Part shown: piece after piece, positions 17,674 through 26,558 of the stretch
Layout of the letters: each line of letters begins with the position of its first letter
How positions within the stretch are numbered: position 1 is the stretch's first letter
Assembly: GCF_000399685.1 (NCBI RefSeq)
Contig: NZ_KB976987.1
Coordinates: 3,329,943-3,393,942 of the forward strand
Direction of reading: 5' to 3'
DNA: 64,000 nt
Source: Acinetobacter pittii ANC 4050
Lineage (GTDB): Bacteria > Pseudomonadota > Gammaproteobacteria > Pseudomonadales > Moraxellaceae
Made by a program: the position numbers and the translations under genes
The notes under the pieces: model-generated
Databases searched by the model: none
What the model was told of the DNA's origin: nothing
The model's input: only the letters and a program-made list of their open reading frames with translations

Positions 17674-20600
17674 TAAACCTGAGCTACCCAAACCAGAAGG
17701 GTTGTTTGATAGGGTTATTCAGTTTGCTATTCAAAATGCTATTTGGGTCATGCTCTTTGTATTGACTTGGATTGGAGTTGGGATCTGGAGTTATCAAAAG
17801 CTTCCTATTGATGCAGTTCCAGATATTACTAATACGCAAGTTCAGATTAATACTCAAGCCAATGGTTATACCGCTTTAGAGGTTGAACAGCGGATTACCT
17901 ATCCTATTGAAAATGCGATGGCTGGTATTCCTAATCTGGAGCAGACTCGTTCAATTTCCCGCTATGGACTTTCCCAAGTCACCATTATTTTTAAAGATGG
18001 AACAGATATTTATTGGGCAAGACAGCTGATTAACCAACGTTTACAAGAGGCGGACGGGCAACTGCCTGAATCAGTTGATCCAGTCATGTCTCCTGTTTCA
18101 ACGGGGCTGGGTGAAATTTACCAATGGGTCGTGAAAGCAAAGTCTGGTGCTAAGAAAACAGATGGCACGGCCTATACAGCCATGGATTTACGTGAAATTC
18201 AGGATTGGATTGTGCGTCCTCAATTGCAGCGTGTGAAAGGCGTGGCCGAAATTAACAGTATTGGTGGCTACAATAAAACCTATATTGTTTCACCTGATTT
18301 AAAACGTTTGCAGCAGCTTCAGATTTCAATTAATGAATTTCAAACTGCGCTGCAAGAAAATAATGAAAATCGCGGTGCAGGTTTTATTGAAGAAAACGGA
18401 GAGCAACTCACTGTTCGTGTGCCCGGCATGTTAAGTAGTGTTGAAGATATTCAAAACATTACTGTGAGCACCAAAAATGGGTTACCCATTCGCGTGGCCG
18501 ATGTGGCAAATGTTTCTATTGGGCATGATTTAAGAACAGGAGCTGCAACTTACAACGGTGAGGAAACGGTTCTTGGCATTGCCATGATGATGATGGGAGA
18601 AAATAGCCGTACCGTTGCTCAGGCGGTTGATAGCAAAATTAAGGAAATTCAGCCTACATTACCTAAAGGTGTGGAAATCGAAACGGTTTATGACCGAACG
18701 AGTTTAGTAAACAAAGCAATTGCAACCGTACAGAAGAACCTTGTTGAAGGCGCGATTCTGGTTATTGTGATTTTATTTATTTTTTTAGGAAATTTTAGAG
18801 CTGCTTTAATCACAGCCTGCGTTATTCCATTATCGATGTTATTTACCCTGACAGGTATGGCTGAACAAAACATTAGTGCCAACCTCATGAGCTTAGGAGC
18901 GCTTGATTTCGGGATTATTGTAGATGGTGCAGTTGTTATTGTAGAAAACTGTATTCGCCGTCTAGCAGAAGCACAGCATACTTTACATCGACCTCTTACA
19001 CGGCCTGAGCGATTCAAAGAAGTATTCCTTGCAGCAAAACAGGCCCGTCGACCACTTATTTTTGGGCAAATGATTATTTTGGTGGTCTATTTACCTATTT
19101 TTGCTTTATCTGGTGTTGAAGCCAAAATGTTCCATCCAATGGCGATGACTGTAGTGATGGCATTATTGGGTGCCATGATTCTTTCTGTGACATTTGTACC
19201 TGCGGCAGTTGCTCTTTTTGTTACGGGTCAAGTGAAAGAAAAAGAAACACGTTGGATGCAGCTTTTAAAGCAGAAATACCGAGATGTCCTCGATCGGGCT
19301 TATCAACTTAAGATTGTGGTTGTTAGTTTTGCATTAAGTATTTTGGTACTCACAGGTGTGTTAGCTACCCAAATGGGCAGTGAATTTGCACCGCAACTCA
19401 GCGAAGGTGATTTTGCCTTGCAGCAAATGCGCTCACCGAGTACTGGGCTCGAGCAATCACTGCGAATGCAGGAAAATACTGAAAAACTCATTTTGAAAAA
19501 CTTTCCCGAGGTAAAAGCTGTTTTTGCTCGAACAGGTACAGCTGAGGTTGCAACAGATGTGATGCCGCCTAATATCTCTGATGCAGTTATTTTACTTAAA
19601 CCGCATGATCAATGGCCAAACTCTAAAGAGACGCTAGCTGAGCTGCGTTCACGTATGGAAGCTTTTTTAGCGACATTACCGGGTAATAACAGTGAGTTCT
19701 CTCAACCGATTGAGCTGCGCTTTAATGAGCTAATATCAGGGATTCGGAGTGATATTGGCGTCAAGATTTTTGGCGACGATATGCAAGTACTCAATGAGCA
19801 GGCTCAAGCACTCGCTCAGAAAGTACAAAAAATTTCAGGCGCTACCGCGGTTAAGGTAGAACAAACGAGCGGTTTACCGGTGCTGAGTGTTGAAATTAAT
19901 CGTTCTCTGGCTGCGCAATACGGATTATCTGCAAAAGCCATTCAAGATATTGTTGCTGCAAGTGTCGGTGGGCAAAATATTGGGCAGATTTTACAAGGCG
20001 ATAGACGATTTGATTTTGAAATTCGCCTAGAAGACCAACAGCGTACCATCCAAAACTTAGCTCAACTTCCGATCCAATTACCAAATGGTGGCCTCATCCA
20101 GCTTCAAGATGTCGCTAAAGTTGAACGTACCTCAGGCCTAAATCAGGTGGGACGTGAAAATGGGAAGCGCCGTGTCATTATTACTGCAAACGTAGAGGGC
20201 CGTGACTTAGGATCATTTGTTCAAGAGTTAAGAACAACACTCGCAAAAGAACAACTGCCGGCGGGTTATTGGTTGGAATATGGCGGTCAGTTTGAAAATC
20301 TCGCTTCAGCTGCTGCCCGAATGAAAATAGTTGTTCCATTGGCGCTTGCTATGATTTTTATTCTGCTCATGGCCGTATTCCATAATGTGAAAGAAAGCTT
20401 GTTGGTCTTTAGCGGCGTACCCTTTGCTTTGTCAGGTGGTCTGATTGCGCTTTGGCTAAGAGATATTCCGCTGTCCATGTCTGCTGGTGTTGGGTTTATT
20501 GCCTTATCAGGTGTCGCTGTTTTGAATGGTCTGGTGATGCTGAGCTTTATTAAAGAGCTTAGGGAAAAATTTGATATTCAAACAGCTACATGGAATGGGG

Positions 20601-20821
20601 CGATCTTACGTTTAAGACCTGTACTCATGACCGCTTGTGTGGCTTCACTTGGTTTTATTCCAATGGCTTTGGCTACGGGAACTGGCGCAGAAGTCCAGCG
20701 GCCTTTGGCAACAGTTGTTATTGGTGGCATTATTTCATCTACGATATTAACTTTGGTTTTGTTACCAGTCATTTATCGATGGATGAATGAGGGCAAGACG
20801 AAAAGTGTTGAGCATTCATAA
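17663..20821 (+). CDS. czcA: CzcA-type heavy-metal efflux RND permease
   Basis: This 1052-residue inner-membrane proton/metal antiporter is the motor of the CzcCBA pump. TM1 lies near residues 25-45, followed by a large periplasmic loop, TM2-TM6, a second periplasmic loop and TM8-TM12. The TM4 segment reads LDFGIIVDGAVVIVEN (D415, D421, E428), the DFG-D-GA-VEN motif of the HME subfamily for divalent metals; Glu428 and the aspartates support a divalent (Zn/Cd/Co) rather than a monovalent (Cu/Ag) pump. GGRSG-type differences cannot be judged by eye. ATG 17663 has GGAG upstream within czcB. Confidence 0.94.
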   Translation: MDINKPELPKPEGLFDRVIQFAIQNAIWVMLFVLTWIGVGIWSYQKLPIDAVPDITNTQVQINTQANGYTALEVEQRITYPIENAMAGIPNLEQTRSISRYGLSQVTIIFKDGTDIYWARQLINQRLQEADGQLPESVDPVMSPVSTGLGEIYQWVVKAKSGAKKTDGTAYTAMDLREIQDWIVRPQLQRVKGVAEINSIGGYNKTYIVSPDLKRLQQLQISINEFQTALQENNENRGAGFIEENGEQLTVRVPGMLSSVEDIQNITVSTKNGLPIRVADVANVSIGHDLRTGAATYNGEETVLGIAMMMMGENSRTVAQAVDSKIKEIQPTLPKGVEIETVYDRTSLVNKAIATVQKNLVEGAILVIVILFIFLGNFRAALITACVIPLSMLFTLTGMAEQNISANLMSLGALDFGIIVDGAVVIVENCIRRLAEAQHTLHRPLTRPERFKEVFLAAKQARRPLIFGQMIILVVYLPIFALSGVEAKMFHPMAMTVVMALLGAMILSVTFVPAAVALFVTGQVKEKETRWMQLLKQKYRDVLDRAYQLKIVVVSFALSILVLTGVLATQMGSEFAPQLSEGDFALQQMRSPSTGLEQSLRMQENTEKLILKNFPEVKAVFARTGTAEVATDVMPPNISDAVILLKPHDQWPNSKETLAELRSRMEAFLATLPGNNSEFSQPIELRFNELISGIRSDIGVKIFGDDMQVLNEQAQALAQKVQKISGATAVKVEQTSGLPVLSVEINRSLAAQYGLSAKAIQDIVAASVGGQNIGQILQGDRRFDFEIRLEDQQRTIQNLAQLPIQLPNGGLIQLQDVAKVERTSGLNQVGRENGKRRVIITANVEGRDLGSFVQELRTTLAKEQLPAGYWLEYGGQFENLASAAARMKIVVPLALAMIFILLMAVFHNVKESLLVFSGVPFALSGGLIALWLRDIPLSMSAGVGFIALSGVAVLNGLVMLSFIKELREKFDIQTATWNGAILRLRPVLMTACVASLGFIPMALATGTGAEVQRPLATVVIGGIISSTILTLVLLPVIYRWMNEGKTKSVEHS

Positions 20822-20881
20822 TGTCATCGATTTGAGATATCTTTTTTGATTACAAAATTTAAGTCGAAAAAGTGTTTGTAA

Positions 20882-20921
20882 GAGTTAAAGGTAAAGGTGT
20901 CTTCATCGTTACTTTTAACTC
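20882..20921 (+). other. Stem-loop in the czcA-czcD gap
   Basis: GAGTTAAAGGTAA and TTACTTTTAACTC form a 13-bp stem with one G-T pair and a 14-base loop. It has no T-run, so it is not a standard terminator. It sits 20 bases before the czcD ribosome site and may stabilise or separate the two messages. Confidence 0.45.
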
Positions 20922-20953
20922 ACCATAAAGATAAATAAAAAGGAGTCCGCAAA

Positions 20954-21904
20954 ATGGGTGGACATCATGGTCATGATCATAATCATGCTGTAGTGACTGA
21001 AGGTAATGCTAAAAAATTAACGATTGCCTTAGCACTTACCACGACGTTTTTAATTGTTGAGGTGATTGCAGGTTTAATTACGCAAAGTTTGGCATTGCTC
21101 TCTGACGCTGCGCATATGTTTACAGATGCAGCGGCTTTAGCAATTGCTTTGGTTGCCATTCAAATTTCTAAACGCCCTGCCGATAACAAACGTACTTTCG
21201 GTTATCAGCGCTTTGAAATTCTAGCCGCTTTATTTAATGCACTCATGCTTTTTGTAGTGGCAATTTATATTTTATATGAAGCTTATATCCGCTTCTCTAA
21301 GCCACCTGAAATTCAAAGCTTGGGAATGTTGATTGTCGCGTCCATTGGTTTGGTGATTAATCTCATCTCAATGAAAATTCTCATGTCGAGTGCCAATAAC
21401 AGTTTAAATGTGAAGGGGGCTTATCTAGAAGTATTGAGTGATGCGCTAGGCTCGGTAGGGGTGATTATTGGGGCGCTTATCATTTACTTCACCAACTGGT
21501 ATTGGATTGATACGCTTATTGCAGTCTTGATTGGTTTTTGGGTATTACCACGGACATGGGTTTTACTGAAACAGAGTATTAATATTTTGCTCGAAGGGGT
21601 GCCGGAAGAAGTCGATATTGAGAAGCTGCGTGCCGATCTACTTTCTTTAAATGGTGTGGAGAGTATCCACCAACTTAAAGTATGGGCAATTACTTCGAAA
21701 AATATTCATTTAACGGTGCATCTATTTGCGCCGCAAGCTGACCGTACCAAGTTATATCAAGATGCTGTTGAAATGCTTTCTCATGAACATGGTATTGGTG
21801 AAGTGACATTGCAAATTGAAGACGATGCCGAGATCAATTGCCAGCATATTAATCAACATGCTCCACATGAACATACTGACGAAAAACACTCACATCAGCA
21901 TTAA
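20954..21904 (+). CDS. czcD: CzcD-type cation diffusion facilitator
   Basis: This 316-residue inner-membrane Zn2+/H+ antiporter has a His-rich N-terminus (GGHHGHDHNHA, 2-12), six membrane segments and the metal site in TM2, SLALLSDAAHMFTDAAAL, with the H-x3-D pair. TM5 shows the second site in LSDALGSVGVI. The cytoplasmic C-terminal domain has the EVDIEKLRADL start, and the His-rich end is HEHTDEKHSHQH. It moves zinc (also Cd, Co) from cytosol to periplasm, from which CzcCBA can export it. AAGGAG precedes the ATG. It lies 132 bases after czcA in the same direction and may have its own promoter in that gap. Confidence 0.92.
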   Translation: MGGHHGHDHNHAVVTEGNAKKLTIALALTTTFLIVEVIAGLITQSLALLSDAAHMFTDAAALAIALVAIQISKRPADNKRTFGYQRFEILAALFNALMLFVVAIYILYEAYIRFSKPPEIQSLGMLIVASIGLVINLISMKILMSSANNSLNVKGAYLEVLSDALGSVGVIIGALIIYFTNWYWIDTLIAVLIGFWVLPRTWVLLKQSINILLEGVPEEVDIEKLRADLLSLNGVESIHQLKVWAITSKNIHLTVHLFAPQADRTKLYQDAVEMLSHEHGIGEVTLQIEDDAEINCQHINQHAPHEHTDEKHSHQH

Positions 21905-21916
21905 ACTGATGTGAGT
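21888..21916 (-). terminator. Terminator overlapping the 3' end of czcD
   Basis: An 11-bp perfect stem ACTCACATCAG / CTGATGTGAGT spans the czcD stop codon. On the minus strand it is followed by GTTTTTC, so it best serves the minus-strand gene ending at 21923. Confidence 0.6.
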
Positions 21917-21922
21917 TATTCA

Positions 21923-22261
21923 TTAGATTTCCCACTCGTTATTGCAGTCACGGCATTTCCAGTGCTTTTGTGACTGCATAAATGCTTGCATAGATAATTT
22001 GAAATCAGGCAAATCACGCCAGAACATAAAACCTGCCCCTACAGCTACAACAAAAGCAACTACTGTTGCGATTTGAAGAGAACTACCTGCACCATTGCCA
22101 AAAATCCACATAAAAATGCTAATCACTACTAAGAGCAAAAGCACAAAAATTGCAGGAATCAAGATAACCAGACTTTTAGGAACGACAGGTTTCGCGCTGT
22201 TAACGCCTTGGCTCACAGGCATAATTTTAACACTTTGACATTTAGGGCAACGATATTGCAT
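21923..22261 (-). CDS. Small membrane protein with N- and C-terminal CxxC pairs, function unknown
   Basis: This 112-residue protein begins MQYRCPKCQSVKIMPVSQG with C5-x2-C8 and ends KHWKCRDCNNEWEI with C103-x2-C106; the two pairs probably form one zinc ribbon joined across the chain. Between them are two hydrophobic segments (about 29-54 and 62-80), so both ends face the same side, most likely the cytosol. Convergent with czcD, but no functional link to metal efflux can be shown. I do not recognise a named family. Confidence 0.65.
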   Translation of the reverse strand: MQYRCPKCQSVKIMPVSQGVNSAKPVVPKSLVILIPAIFVLLLLVVISIFMWIFGNGAGSSLQIATVVAFVVAVGAGFMFWRDLPDFKLSMQAFMQSQKHWKCRDCNNEWEI

Positions 22262-22536
22262 GAGAACTCCACATTTAGTTTGAATCTATTCTAACGGAAA
22301 TGTGCAGAAAGAAAAAAATTTGTAAGATATCGATGAGATGCTTTGAGTTAGCATAAAAATTACTTATGAATAAACAAAGAAATATAAAAAACTGATGATT
22401 TATCCGTACACATAAAAATTAAAATAATATTGTAGAGCATGCTAATCTACAGAAAAATGAAGTGTGATGAGCACGATAAATGAGCTTAAATACTCGTAAA
22501 TAGGATGTGAAATAAATATAAAAAGGAGAAAGGGAC

Positions 22537-23484
22537 TTGGGTCAACAAGATGACAATAAGTCGCAGCCTACAACGACAGCATCGGTTTTAGCTACCCCAG
22601 ATACCGCGAAACCGTCATTATCTCGTCGATTACTGCATAAGACATTGCAACATGCCCAAGATGCAGTTGGGTTTGCGAGTGACACAACACGTAATATTGC
22701 CGGAGTTGCTGACGCGGCTTTGGATGCACTTGATCAAGTCACTACTCAGACGAGACGTGGCGTTGTGGGCATGACAAATCTGGCAGCAGGCACTGTAAGA
22801 GATATGGTGTCTGAAACCAGTGAAACAGCACGCCAAGTCGCATTGATTATGGCGCGGACATTTTTGGGGAAAAGTACCTTAACTTTGTACTTACCTGAAA
22901 TATTATTAAATAATCAAATCCGAAAGCGCATTGACCGTTCTGAAATTGATGATATTAAAATCAAATGTGGCAATGATAGTTTCCAAGTCGAGATCGATGG
23001 GCATTACCATCGTTTCATGTATCGTTTGAGTTTGGATTTTAAAGTATTGGAATGTCGTATTGGGCAGGAAAAATTCTTGCGCCTACGTCAAATGGATGAG
23101 AGTCTCGACGTCCAGATTCGACATGGGGGAACCTTATCCAATTGGGCGGTACGCCGTATTGGTCGAGTAGGTTTTGAAGTCGTAAATATGTTGCCCATTC
23201 CATCACTTATTAATCATTTGATTGGCGATATTCCCGGAATCCAACGCGATGGCCACCGCATGTGGTTTATTGATCTAGAGCAAGCAGGATTTATTGACTT
23301 TATTAATAATCGCTCATGGATGGTTGAAAAGCTTTTAAGTTTGACTGATTTTAGTATTTTACCGGGCTTGAATATTTTAAGAGAAAGTCGCGAGCTTGTG
23401 CAGCAACTGGTAGATCAGTTTGAAATTAGGGGGCTTCGAGTACAGTCGGGTCGTCTTGAAGTACAAGTAGGAATTGCAGGTTAG
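22537..23484 (+). CDS. Conserved-looking protein of unknown function, TTG start
   Basis: This 315-residue protein has no signal peptide and no clear membrane span. Residues 1-35 are Ser/Thr/Gln rich and probably disordered. Residues 36-95 form a heptad-like Ala-rich helix (HAQDAVGFASDTTRNIAG, DAALDALDQVTTQTRRG) resembling phasin-type or apolipoprotein-like amphipathic helices. The rest (about 105-315) is a mixed alpha/beta domain with IKIKCGNDSFQVEIDGHYHR and LESEL-like repeats absent. The TTG at 22537 is chosen because AAGGAGAAAGGG lies just upstream and no ATG follows before the conserved helix. It stands alone, ahead of a terminator. An amphipathic surface-binding role (granule, membrane or polymer) is only an inference. 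Confidence 0.6.
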   Translation: MGQQDDNKSQPTTTASVLATPDTAKPSLSRRLLHKTLQHAQDAVGFASDTTRNIAGVADAALDALDQVTTQTRRGVVGMTNLAAGTVRDMVSETSETARQVALIMARTFLGKSTLTLYLPEILLNNQIRKRIDRSEIDDIKIKCGNDSFQVEIDGHYHRFMYRLSLDFKVLECRIGQEKFLRLRQMDESLDVQIRHGGTLSNWAVRRIGRVGFEVVNMLPIPSLINHLIGDIPGIQRDGHRMWFIDLEQAGFIDFINNRSWMVEKLLSLTDFSILPGLNILRESRELVQQLVDQFEIRGLRVQSGRLEVQVGIAG

Positions 23485-23535
23485 TAGAGCATATGAAAAG
23501 CTAATTATTGATTGGCTTTTTATTTTTAAGGCAAG

Positions 23536-23568
23536 AAAAAAGCCACTGACGTTATGCAGTGGCTTTTT
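23536..23568. terminator. Bidirectional terminator between the 315-residue protein and tRNA-Glu
   Basis: A perfect stem AAAGCCACTG / CAGTGGCTTT with an 8-base loop and A/T runs on both sides lies between the plus-strand gene ending at 23484 and the minus-strand tRNA starting its 3' end at 23575. Confidence 0.85.
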
Positions 23569-23574
23569 AGAATT

Positions 23575-23650
23575 TGGCGTCCCTACGGGGATTCGAACCC
23601 CGGTTACCGCCGTGAAAGGGCGATGTCCTAGGCCTCTAGACGATAGGGAC
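23575..23650 (-). tRNA. tRNA-Glu (anticodon TTC), copy 1
   Basis: This is a 76-base gene on the minus strand with encoded CCA. The acceptor begins GTCCCTAT, the anticodon loop reads CCTTTCAC with TTC as anticodon, and the T arm is CCGGGGTTCGAATCCCCG. It is identical to the copy at 26342-26417. Confidence 0.97.
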
Positions 23651-23667
23651 GTTTCAGAGGTGGGCGT

Positions 23668-23696
23668 ATATTAGGTCGATTTAATAAAAGTGTCAA
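23668..23696 (-). promoter_or_regulatory. Promoter of tRNA-Glu copy 1
   Basis: On the minus strand a perfect TTGACA (23691-23696), a 17-base spacer and TAATAT (23668-23673) are followed by a GC-rich CGCCCACC discriminator, 17 bases before the tRNA 5' end. Confidence 0.75.
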
Positions 23697-23771
23697 ATAG
23701 TTTTCTGAAGAAATATTAAAAAAAACAGTCAAGCGATTAAAAATAACTCAAATCGTAGAAAATATATACAT

Positions 23772-24671
23772 TTAGCCTTCATTTTTCTGAAAAGGCTCAA
23801 TAATTGCCTTTATAACCGAGGGGTGTTGTAGATACCCTAAAATCTCATGCGGCTGGTTAGCGAAAGTATAAATTTTCTGATTAATAATAGGCGGCTCAAA
23901 ATTAAATGGAGCCTCGCATAATGGAAATGCGGTCAAAAAATCATCTTGTGAGTAAAAATTAAACCAATCACCATGGATACAGGGAGGTCTAGAAATTGGA
24001 CTGGCAAGCTTGCTTTGAATCACGCGAAAAGATAAAGGAGAAGCTAACGTTATAAATCGTTTAATCGAAAACTGATAAGTAGGGTCCGAAAGAAGGTTAA
24101 AAGCAATAACCGAGCCGAGAGAATGAGCAACGATAATATAATCTTCGTCTTCTCGCATTTTCTTTAAAATCCGCTCATTCACTTCCTGCATAAACTCAGG
24201 ATTAGACAAATACATATATGTTTCAATTAAAAACTGCTGGATCAAACTTTCATGCAATTTAGGGAAGTTATTTAAAAGTACGACTAGCTCTTTGAGTACG
24301 CGGTCTTTTACAAGCTGAGAAGTGAGATAAAGTCGTTCCGAAAAGCTTTTTTCAGCTGGATCTGTTGCTGGAGGTAATAAGGGAACAAATGGGGTGTGTT
24401 CTTTAGCTGGGGGATTGTTGTGATGGAAGTGAATTGGCAAATAATTATTTAAAAATGATTTAGGTAATAACGTATTAAGGTCTAATTGATTGCTTAATTG
24501 ATATTTAGTCATTAGGTCGCCATAAAACGGCATATGAATATGAAGATCGCGGACATTAATTTTGCAAGGCATTTGTTTTAGGCCGAGCTTAAATACTTTT
24601 AACCAATGCTCTTTCAAGCGATGTGCTGTGTAGTTTTGTTGATTCATCCCGTGGATAAATATAATTTTCAT
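23772..24671 (-). CDS. Alpha/beta hydrolase (lipase-like), substrate unknown
   Basis: This 299-residue protein begins directly with the first strand and oxyanion region MKIIFIHGMNQQNYTA. The nucleophile elbow is AHSLGSVIAF (G/A-x-S-x-G type with His before Ser), and the last part contains D and H residues suitable for a triad (YSQDDFLTAFP; FANQPHEILGY). There is no signal peptide or membrane span, so it is probably cytosolic. It resembles serine esterases that act on lipids or peptides, such as those related to PGAP1-type hydrolases. I prefer the ATG at 24671 over the in-frame TTG at 24680. It is convergent with nothing and has a terminator upstream belonging to the next gene. Confidence 0.7.
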   Translation of the reverse strand: MKIIFIHGMNQQNYTAHRLKEHWLKVFKLGLKQMPCKINVRDLHIHMPFYGDLMTKYQLSNQLDLNTLLPKSFLNNYLPIHFHHNNPPAKEHTPFVPLLPPATDPAEKSFSERLYLTSQLVKDRVLKELVVLLNNFPKLHESLIQQFLIETYMYLSNPEFMQEVNERILKKMREDEDYIIVAHSLGSVIAFNLLSDPTYQFSIKRFITLASPLSFRVIQSKLASPISRPPCIHGDWFNFYSQDDFLTAFPLCEAPFNFEPPIINQKIYTFANQPHEILGYLQHPSVIKAIIEPFQKNEG

Positions 24672-24743
24672 TCTATACAAGATTTTGTTTTTAATATGAA
24701 TTTCAATCTACAACGGTATCTTGTTGAAAACTAGTATGTAGGC

Positions 24744-24775
24744 AAAAAAAAGTGTAGCTTTTTGCTACACTTTTT
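24744..24775. terminator. Terminator of the amino-acid permease gene
   Basis: Stem AAAGTGTAGC / GCTACACTTT with a TTTTT loop and A/T runs on both sides; it follows the stop codon of the minus-strand permease by 17 bases. Confidence 0.88.
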
Positions 24776-24791
24776 GTTCACAACAATAAGT

Positions 24792-26222
24792 TTAGGCCTT
24801 ATTGCGGTAAAAAATAAAATAACTGAGATAACATAAAGCTGTGAAAATTAGACAGCCTACAAAACCGGCACGCATTTCAGGGTCTGCTGCCATACTTAAA
24901 CAAGTAATAAAACAGAAAACGAAACCTAAAATTGGCACAATAGGGAATAGAGGGGCAGCATATTGTAAGTCTTTAACCGTATGGCCTGATCGATACCATT
25001 GGCGACGGAAATTGAACTGACTTAAACAAATACTCATCCATACAATGACCATGGTAAAAGCCGCGACACCAAGCAGATTTTTAAAAATAGTCTCTGGTGC
25101 AAATTGCTCTGATAACAAACCTGGAATTGCACCGAACATCGTTACCACTAGAGCTACAATCGGTGTTCCACTTTTTGATAGAGTGGCAAATACGCTAGGC
25201 AGTAATTTTTGTTCCGACAGCGACCACATCATACGTGAAGCAGCATAAAGTCCTGAGTTTGCTGCCGAAAGCAGAGCTGTAATAATTACAAACCTAATAA
25301 TGTCATCCGCATATGGAATGCCAATATAATTAAATACAGTAACGAAAGGGCTGCTACTTACGCCATCACCGCCTAAGCCAGCAAGTTGGAAAGGAAGTAA
25401 GGCACTAATAACAATGATAGTACCTACAAAGAAAATAAGTAGACGCCAGATTGCAGCATTAATTGCTTTTGGAACATTGTGAGCCGGATCTTTTGTTTCA
25501 CCTGCTGCTACACCAATTAATTCGGTTCCTGAGAAAGCAAAATTAACAATTAACATGGTTGTAAAAATAGGAATTAAACCATGAGGAAACCAGCCTTGAG
25601 CTGTCAGATTGCTAAATAGAGGAGCAGTTTGGGAACCATGGAATGGAATTAAACCAAAAATTGCTAATAAGCCCAGCACAATAAAGGCAATGACGGTAAC
25701 GACTTTAACAAGGGCTAGCCAGAATTCAGATTCAGCGAAAATACGAGTTGAACTGATATTTAAGCCAAAAATAGTAACCGCAAAAATAATTGTCCAAATC
25801 CACATTGAAATATGCGGGAACCATTCCTGCATGAGTAGAGCCGCGGCTGTAAATTCGGTTCCAAGCGTTGCCGTCCAAGTTAGCCAGTACATCCAAGAAA
25901 TCATGTAGCCCGTACTTGGACTAATATATTTTTTGGCATATGCACCGAAAGAACCTGAAACAGGCATGTGTACAGCGAGTTCTCCTAGGCAGAGCATAAC
26001 CATGTAAGCGATCGCGCCACCAAGAATATAGGCAATAATTGCGCCAATAGCTCCAGTTTGTGAAATGACTTCCCCTGAACCTAAAAATAGACCAGTTCCG
26101 ATCGCTCCGCCCAGTGATAACATCACAAGATGGCGAGTACTCATGGCTCTTTTTAAAGGTGCAGTACTGTTCTGATGCTGATGAGCATCTAGTTGATTGT
26201 CAGATGGCTGCATATTACACAT
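24792..26222 (-). CDS. Amino-acid permease (APC superfamily)
   Basis: This inner-membrane transporter has about 476 residues and 12 predicted membrane segments. The first helix carries the APC signature LGGAIGTGLFLGSG, the substrate-backbone binding motif. The GELAVHMPVSGSFGAYA segment and NFAFSGTELIGVAAGET in the sixth helix place it with the AAT group (lysine, GABA, proline, aromatic or S-methylmethionine permeases). The substrate cannot be set from sequence alone. The start is uncertain: ATG 26222 (MCNMQPSDNQL) is used; an ATG at 26213 and a TTG at 26264 are alternatives, none with a good ribosome site. It is downstream of tRNA-Ala and tRNA-Glu on the same strand and could be read from their promoter. 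Confidence 0.85.
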   Translation of the reverse strand: MCNMQPSDNQLDAHQHQNSTAPLKRAMSTRHLVMLSLGGAIGTGLFLGSGEVISQTGAIGAIIAYILGGAIAYMVMLCLGELAVHMPVSGSFGAYAKKYISPSTGYMISWMYWLTWTATLGTEFTAAALLMQEWFPHISMWIWTIIFAVTIFGLNISSTRIFAESEFWLALVKVVTVIAFIVLGLLAIFGLIPFHGSQTAPLFSNLTAQGWFPHGLIPIFTTMLIVNFAFSGTELIGVAAGETKDPAHNVPKAINAAIWRLLIFFVGTIIVISALLPFQLAGLGGDGVSSSPFVTVFNYIGIPYADDIIRFVIITALLSAANSGLYAASRMMWSLSEQKLLPSVFATLSKSGTPIVALVVTMFGAIPGLLSEQFAPETIFKNLLGVAAFTMVIVWMSICLSQFNFRRQWYRSGHTVKDLQYAAPLFPIVPILGFVFCFITCLSMAADPEMRAGFVGCLIFTALCYLSYFIFYRNKA

Positions 26223-26341
26223 TGAGAGAATTAAGAAAGACGCTATTTTAGATAAAATAGACAAATGTGCAATCTAGAAAGAGATAAAGAATAAACAGTA
26301 AGGTGACGAGAGAGTCTTTTAATAATTATTAAAGCAGAATA

Positions 26342-26417
26342 TGGCGTCCCTACGGGGATTCGAACCCCGGTTACCGCCGTGAAAGGGCGATGTCCTAGGC
26401 CTCTAGACGATAGGGAC
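26342..26417 (-). tRNA. tRNA-Glu (anticodon TTC), copy 2
   Basis: This 76-base gene is identical to the copy at 23575-23650, with encoded CCA and anticodon TTC. It lies 25 bases after tRNA-Ala and is very likely cotranscribed with it. Confidence 0.97.
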
Positions 26418-26442
26418 TTGATGAGGCAAACACAAAGGAGCG

Positions 26443-26518
26443 TGGTGGAGTCAAGCGGGATCGAACCGCTGACCTCTACAATGCCATTGTAGCGCTCTAC
26501 CAACTGAGCTATGACCCC
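26443..26518 (-). tRNA. tRNA-Ala (anticodon GGC)
   Basis: This 76-base gene on the minus strand begins GGGGTCATAGCTCAGTTGG, with the anticodon stem CTACA / TGTAG around ATGGCAT (anticodon GGC), the T arm AGCGGTTCGATCCCGCT and encoded CCA. Confidence 0.97.
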
Positions 26519-26523
26519 AGTTT

Positions 26524-26558
26524 GTGTGAGCGCAATCTTAGGGTGAATGCGCTCACAC
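26524..26558. repeat. 11-bp perfect inverted repeat around the tRNA-Ala -10 box
   Basis: GTGTGAGCGCA and TGCGCTCACAC are separated by 13 bases that hold the -10 element. There is no T-run, so it is not a standard terminator for gltX, although it lies between gltX and tRNA-Ala. Confidence 0.7.

Noticed and set aside
23474..23674. A 66-residue reading frame on the plus strand
   Set aside because: It crosses the tRNA-Glu gene and a terminator, so it is chance.
26524..26558. The tRNA-Ala palindrome as a lac-type operator
   Set aside because: The TGTGAGCG half resembles the ideal lac half-site, but the 13-base spacing differs and no LacI-type gene is near.
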